Origin: Dipteronia dyeriana
Lineage: Eukaryota; Streptophyta; Magnoliopsida; Sapindales; Sapindaceae
DNA length: 64,000 nucleotides
Reading direction: 5' to 3'
NCBI GenBank assembly: GCA_032871835.1
Contig: CM065301.1
Location: 35,100,405-35,164,404 of the forward strand
Under the pieces are notes generated by a model. It had not been told where the DNA came from. It made no database searches and saw only the letters and a program-made list of their open reading frames with translations. The position numbers and the translations under genes are program-made. Positions 59,942 to 64,000 of this stretch are shown one piece after another (the stretch's first letter is position 1; every line of letters starts with the position of its first letter).

Positions 59942-60022
59942 GTAAGTATCTCGATATGTCTTTTCTCCTTTTTTTTTATTGGAGGGTTTAGCTCTAATGA
60001 TCTTGATTCTTTTCTCTAACAG
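59942..60022 (+). other. intron 1 of T2 antisense gene
   Basis: 81 bp, GTAAGT donor, TTTTCTCTAACAG acceptor, phase 1 (CCT C|TA TTT). Frame is kept on both sides. Confidence 0.8.
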
Positions 60023-60556
60023 TATTTGTTGTTGCTCAAGCTTCTCGCGAAGCCCGACAAGCTGGGATACCTCCTCTTCCTTCAAGATTGTCTCCGAGAG
60101 CTCTCCCTACTGTTCCGAAAAAGAGGGGGTCAACCTCTAAGGTAGCTGCCTCGTTCGTTCCTTCCCCCTCTCCTTCCCAGGTGAAGTCCAAGATGGCTCT
60201 TCTGGCATCTCGGGTTGCGAAGGCTCTAAACCGAAGAGGGTCTTCTTCTCAAGTAGTCAATAAGTCCATTCCTGCCCCTCTTCCAGAAGTTACTGCTCCA
60301 AACGATCCCCCCCCCCCGAGTCCCGCTACCCCTCTCTGCAGATCCGGTTGTATCTCGGGTAGTCGAGGTTCCCGGGGAACCCGATGTCTATTTTTCTGAG
60401 GTCGCCCCTTCTCGCCCCTACCAGCACTCAAGCTCGGTAGGTCAGGATGAGGTTCTGAAGCAATTTGTCGCATCTTGTCCAGGCGGCGGGTTTTCTAGGA
60501 TGTCCACGATGCCCGTAAAAATCTTGATCACCAAAGGGTCCACCCTTTTAGCCGAG

Positions 60557-60627
60557 GTAAAATGTCGTTTTTACTTCTTTTTTGAGCTACTTGACTTGTC
60601 ATTTTCTAACCTAATTTTCCTTTACAG
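60557..60627 (+). other. intron 2 of T2 antisense gene
   Basis: 71 bp, GTAAAA donor, TTTTCCTTTACAG acceptor, phase 0 (GCC GAG|GCT TTC), directly before the coiled-coil exon. Confidence 0.7.
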
Positions 60628-61508
60628 GCTTTCAAGTTTCAGGTGGCCATGGGGCATTAGGTAGCCTTTCTCCGTGATCGGGCAGCCAAGGCTGAGGCTG
60701 AAGCTGAGCGAGCAATAGGGTTGCTAGCGCGGGCTCAGACCCTGGTCCAAGAGATGACCTCCAGCCAATAGGGAATGGAGACACAACTAGCTAAGCTCAA
60801 TGCGATCATGAGAGGCTGCAGTGAGCTTTTGATCAGGAGACTCTCCCGTCAAAGCGGCTGGCTAGCCAGCAGGATGACTGGAGGGAAGAGGAAAAGGCCC
60901 TAAATGTTGAAAACCAAAACCTACAGGCTCGAGTTACCCAACTCCAAACCGAAGTGGAAGCTTCTTTTAGCGAGGGGTACTTCTATGCCTCCTATCAGGT
61001 TGCAGAGGCTCTTCCCCCTCCATTCGATCTCTCTAATATTGTTGGCTGGGATAGAGCGGAGGTCATGTTACTGGCTGTGGAGATGTCTCGCCCTGAAACT
61101 GATGGAGCTGGCTCTTCTAGGGAGGGAGCTGGGAAGAAGTTTGAGGTAATAGATATGCCTCCTCCTGTTCCAGCCTTTCCAGTATCTGGTCCCGGTGAAT
61201 CCTCGGAGGGGCACCATAACGAGGAGCTAGAAGGAGGCCTCGTGAAAGCCCGAGATCCTCTTGCAGTGCTCTCAGGAATAAGGTCAACTGAAGGCAGGAA
61301 CATGCATGAGACGATGACCAGCCTTCTTAATGCAGCTATTCCTCCTGAAGTTATGGCGGTGATTAATGAAACCGTGGAGGAGGATCCTGTTGACCCCGTG
61401 GTAGCCGGGGTTGATCCTCAGGAGGTAGCGGAGGCTGTAGATGCGGCTAACCAGGACCATTCTGTGGAGGAGGAAGCTGAAGGCCCTCAGAAAGACGAAG
61501 AAGCTTGA

Positions 61509-62059
61509 GTTCTCTTCTATGTAATTTATTTTGAATGCCCGGAAAAGAGGGTGGGCATCCCATCTTCAACTGTGTTTGATCTCTTATTATTTTTCCTTCG
61601 AAGCCCGGAACCAGGGATTGGGCCCCCCTTGCTTGTAGTAGCCTTGTTGGGGGATAGGCTCCCTTACTTGATAATAAAAATTTTAATCTCAGATTTAAAT
61701 CTTGCTCCCATGTACTTGTTTGATCGTCCTGCTTTTATATCGAAGCGTGTTATCTTTGGGAAAATTTAAGATAAGAAAAACAAGTTATTGGCATCGAGCC
61801 CCCAAACCAATGGAACTCCTAGCTCCACTACTTCAGCTGACAGTCCCCTTGTTTGATTGTGGGTTTGCTTTAGTAAGTAACCCTGTATCAAGGAGAGCTA
61901 GTAAATTAACAGGAGCCTTTAGAGTTTAAGTAAGTCGAGCCCTCCATCCCCGAGCCCTTTATGAGGTTGTAGCCCGAGTAGAACATTAAAAAGAGAAAAA
62001 CTGTTTAGTCCTTTCTTAGGTTCGGGATCAGGAGGGCTTCTAGGCTTTCAAGCTCAATT
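61509..62059. other. T2 spacer after antisense gene, no gene seen
   Basis: Short ORFs only (for example 61551-61769). Contains scattered AGCCCG/GAGCCC words. An AATAAA-like ATAATAAAAAT at 61671 could end the plus-strand transcript. Confidence 0.4.
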
Positions 62060-62560
62060 CCTTATTGAGGGTGGTAGCCCGACCAAGGCATCAGGAGCGC
62101 TATCTAGCTATTTCCTGGTCTCGAGATCTGGATGGAAACTATGCTCTTACACTCAGATCCTTCTTGGGGGTGGTAGCCCGACCAAGGCATCAGGAGCACT
62201 ACCTAGGTATTTCCTAGTCTCGAGATCTGGATGGAAATTGTGCTCTTACACTTAGACCCTTCTTGGGGGTGGTAGCCCGACCAAGGCATCAAGAGCGCTA
62301 TCTAGCTATTTTCTGGTCTCGAGATCTGGATGGCAACTATGCTCTTACACTCAGATCCTTCTTGGGGGAGGTCACTCGACCAAGGCACCAAGGGTGATGA
62401 GGGGGCTTCCCCGATCAATCCCTGGTCTTGAGATTTGGATGGCAACTATGCTTTTACACTCAGACCCTTCTTGGCGGGGGGTGGTGCCTGGCCGAGGCAT
62501 CAGAAACACCGATAGGGCTTCCCCGGCTTAGCTCTGATCTTGAGGCGATAATGTCGAAAC
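62060..62560. repeat. 99-bp tandem repeat in T2 3' UTR
   Basis: GTGGTAGCCC starts units at 62071, 62170 and 62269, a diverged unit begins at 62368 and another about 113 bp on at 62481. Each unit has GACCAAGGCATCA, GGTCTCGAGATCTGGATGG and CTATGCTCTTACACTCAGA. Confidence 0.92.
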
Positions 62561-62762
62561 TTTCCATGTAGACCCAAATCATTGTAGGGCGTAGTCGAAG
62601 ATGGAGTAAACAAGAAAACAGGCGAGCTTTATTGATTTGGAAGATGGAGTACAATAATGTTAGAAAATAAAAAGAAGCTAGTCAGAGGTTGCCTGCTCCT
62701 GAGTTCCCTGTTTAAGGGTAAAATTTCCTTAGGTGATCCCTCTTTGGTAGCTCGCTACTTTC

Positions 62763-62985
62763 TCAGCTATTCTTGCTTTTCCTCCAGGAGGTCCAAGCTA
62801 GCTTGGAGCTTGCTTTCCTCGATTCGAATCGTTGGACTCTAAAGGAGGTCAACCTGTGCTCTACAGGTAGAACTGCTTCAACCCCGAAGGCCAGCGAGTA
62901 GGGCGTTTCCCCGGTAGCTGTTCTCTTTGTAGTGCGGTAAGCCCAGAGGACCTCGGGAAGCTTCACTACCCATATACCTTTCTTC
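62763..62985 (-). pseudogene. T2 integrase C-terminal fragment
   Basis: WVVKLPEVLWAYRTTKRTAT, then GETPYSLAFGVEAVLPVE matches the end of Tat integrase core (T1: WVEKLPEVLWAYRTTARTST). A frame change follows, then EEKQARIAEKVASYQR, after which the usual GDLVLRK...YLKxFYP end is missing. The upstream catalytic part is deleted. Confidence 0.85.
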
Positions 62986-63757
62986 GTACTTCTATGTCGA
63001 GCATCACGGGTCCTTCTTCGGGGTAATCGATGGATCCTGCATTTTCCAGATGTAGTGTAGGGGCTATCCCATCTTGGATAGTCGTTACCTGTGCGAGCTG
63101 CTTTGCTAGAATTGCTGGGTTAGCTGACACTGCATAGCATTTCCTAGCTGCTTGCTGATCACCCCGAACCTCTCCCACATTGTCTTCTACCGGGAACTTC
63201 AAGACATTGTGGTAAATAGAAAGGAACCCTTTCAAAGATGACAGAAATGGCCTCCCTAATATTGCGTTGTATGCCGACGGGGTGTCTACCGCTACGAAGT
63301 CAGTCATGATGTTTTGTTGAAGAGGTGCAGCTTCGATGATTACTGGTAGGATTTTTGATCCTACGGATGTGATGGAGTCCCTAGTGAACCCATATAATGG
63401 AGTAGAGCAACTATTGTAGCACCAATGCTTCAAGTTCAGCTTCTCCAAGGTATCTTTGAGAAAAATGTCGACGCTGCTACCTGTGTCGACGAGCACGCGG
63501 TGCACCATGAAGTTGGCAATTTGTAATGTAATGACTATGGGGTCATCATGTGGCTGTACGGTGTTAAAGACATCTGCCTCAATGAAAATGATTTGAGACA
63601 GCTGGGAAGGGTTGGTCAGTCTCTGGTCGACCCTGAAGATATCCCTCCCTTCGTCTGTACGAGGGACCTTCCTCGTATGGTTTTTTCTGGAATTGTTAGA
63701 GATTCCGGCCAGAGTGGGACCTCTGCTGATAGTGTGAATCACCTGAATTTGTTGCAT
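62986..63757 (-). pseudogene. T2 protease
   Basis: Starts in the gag-protease linker (IQVIHTISRGPTLAG). The catalytic motif is VHRVLVDTGSSVDIFLKDTL (DTGSS), followed by LYGFTRDSITSVGSKILPVI, FVAVDTPSAYNAILGRPFLS and HNVLKFPVEDNVGEVRGDQQ. The frame is open for 263 codons, with no internal stop, and then joins integrase sequence at about 62985. It is the best-kept gypsy protease in the window. Confidence 0.88.
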
Positions 63758-63784
63758 CAGGTCCGTCTGCTCTCCCTTCCTCTT

Positions 63785-63991
63785 CTAAACGTGTTCCCGA
63801 ATCTCGACCTGGACCTCCCTTCTAGTTTGAATGTTCTCCCTAACTTGTTGTAAGAACTCTATCAAGCATCCTCCCCTTATCAAAGCCTCAATCTGGTTCC
63901 GCAGGTTGTAGCATTCTGAGGTGTTGTGCCCTACGTCCTCATGAAAGTCGCAGTATTTATAACGATTTCTTTTGTCGACCGAGACTTTCAT
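63785..63991 (-). pseudogene. T2 gag C-terminal zinc-knuckle region
   Basis: RYKYCDFHEDVGHNTSECYN is the C-H-H-C knuckle of Tat gag, followed by LRNQIEALIRGGCLIEFLQQ. The frame changes before the protease at 63757. The rest of gag lies to the right of the window. Confidence 0.8.
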
Positions 63992-64000
63992 GGGAGCGGG

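Larger units (their letters stand above)
58981..61508 (+). pseudogene. T2 antisense gene: PF04195-like domain plus coiled coil, spliced
   Basis: Homologue of the T1 antisense gene. Exon 1 (58981-59941) is one frame with stops only at 59551 (TGA) and 59725 (TAA). It has a Ser/Asp-rich start, then LPIHVPVFDSGVRLSLHPTL and LTPGFWRYLIGFLVL*MEQY, the PF04195-like block. Exon 2 (60023-60556) is Ser/Pro/Lys-rich, with a frameshift in the C-run at 60308. Exon 3 (from 60628) begins AFKFQVAMGH, is a coiled coil (DRAAKAEAEAERAIGLLARA), then continues in another frame as SEGYFYASYQVAEALPPPFD with an acidic tail to 61508. The methionine at 58954 is in frame but less likely, being in the pyrimidine leader. 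Function unknown. Confidence 0.75.
57935..64000 (-). mobile_element. Tat-like gypsy element T2 (3' part), RT deleted, runs off window
   Basis: Pol reads on minus, so the LTR at 57935-58643 is the 3' LTR. Then come the antisense gene (plus), a 99-bp repeat, a short integrase piece, protease and gag. Same layout as T1, but the LTR is unrelated in sequence and instead belongs with SL-A and SL-B. It is inserted in the B2 LTR after TCAATAT. Confidence 0.88.

Overview
The window is repeat-dense chromatin from a flowering plant. Everything recognisable belongs to plant transposable elements: Ty1/copia and Ty3/gypsy LTR retrotransposons, mostly broken, plus one Mutator-like (MULE) DNA-transposon fragment. 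Methionine-initiator primer sites (TGGTATCAGAGC), Athila- and Tat-type gypsy proteins with an extra antisense ORF, and long AT-rich LTRs point to an angiosperm. I cannot name the species, and I found no host gene, tRNA or rRNA.

Layout, left to right. (1) 1-8175: a copia element (family A, copy A1, +), with its 5' LTR cut by the window edge. (2) 8176-35120 (right edge approximate): a Russian-doll nest. The oldest layer is an Athila-like gypsy element (-). Its gag-protease gene is split by A1 and by two solo LTRs of one Tat-like family (SL-A 9341-29057, SL-B 29602-33015, TSD GTACT). SL-A is itself split by a SIRE-like copia element (S1, -, 10425-28961, perfect TSD GCTAC). A Tat-type gypsy element (T1, -, 12047-23782, TSD GAGGA/GATGA) sits inside the 3' LTR of S1. 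SL-B carries another probable solo LTR. (3) 35121-35629: an LTR-like scrap. (4) 35630-40983: the 5' half of copia family B (B1, +), with two internal tandem duplications of about 0.5 kb. (5) 40984-42918: 5' LTR, gag and protease of a short-LTR gypsy element. (6) 42919-45421: a broken MULE (-) with a minisatellite in its leader. (7) 45422-53971: a second, more decayed family A copia (A2, +). (8) 53972-54607: an LTR-like scrap. (9) 54608-57934: a deleted family B copy (B2, -). (10) 57935-64000: a second Tat-like element (T2, pol on -), inserted in B2, lacking RT and running off the window.

The most interesting content is in T1 and T2. Each has, between its 3' LTR and the end of pol, a gene on the opposite strand with a putative-gypsy-transposon-like domain (PF04195-type), a low-complexity middle and a coiled coil. 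In both copies a short phase-1 GTAAGT...AG intron falls at the same place. In T1 the reading frame stays open in register for about 1.9 kb, broken only by point stops, which argues for past protein-level selection. Each element also has its own unrelated tandem repeat between this gene and the end of pol.

By-eye LTR divergence agrees with the nesting: T1 about 2%, A1 about 4%, S1 about 6%. Single in-frame stops rather than indels dominate the decay of A1 and of the T1 antisense gene. For copia family A, comparing the two copies shows that most stops are C:G to T:A changes, as expected for methylated silent repeats.
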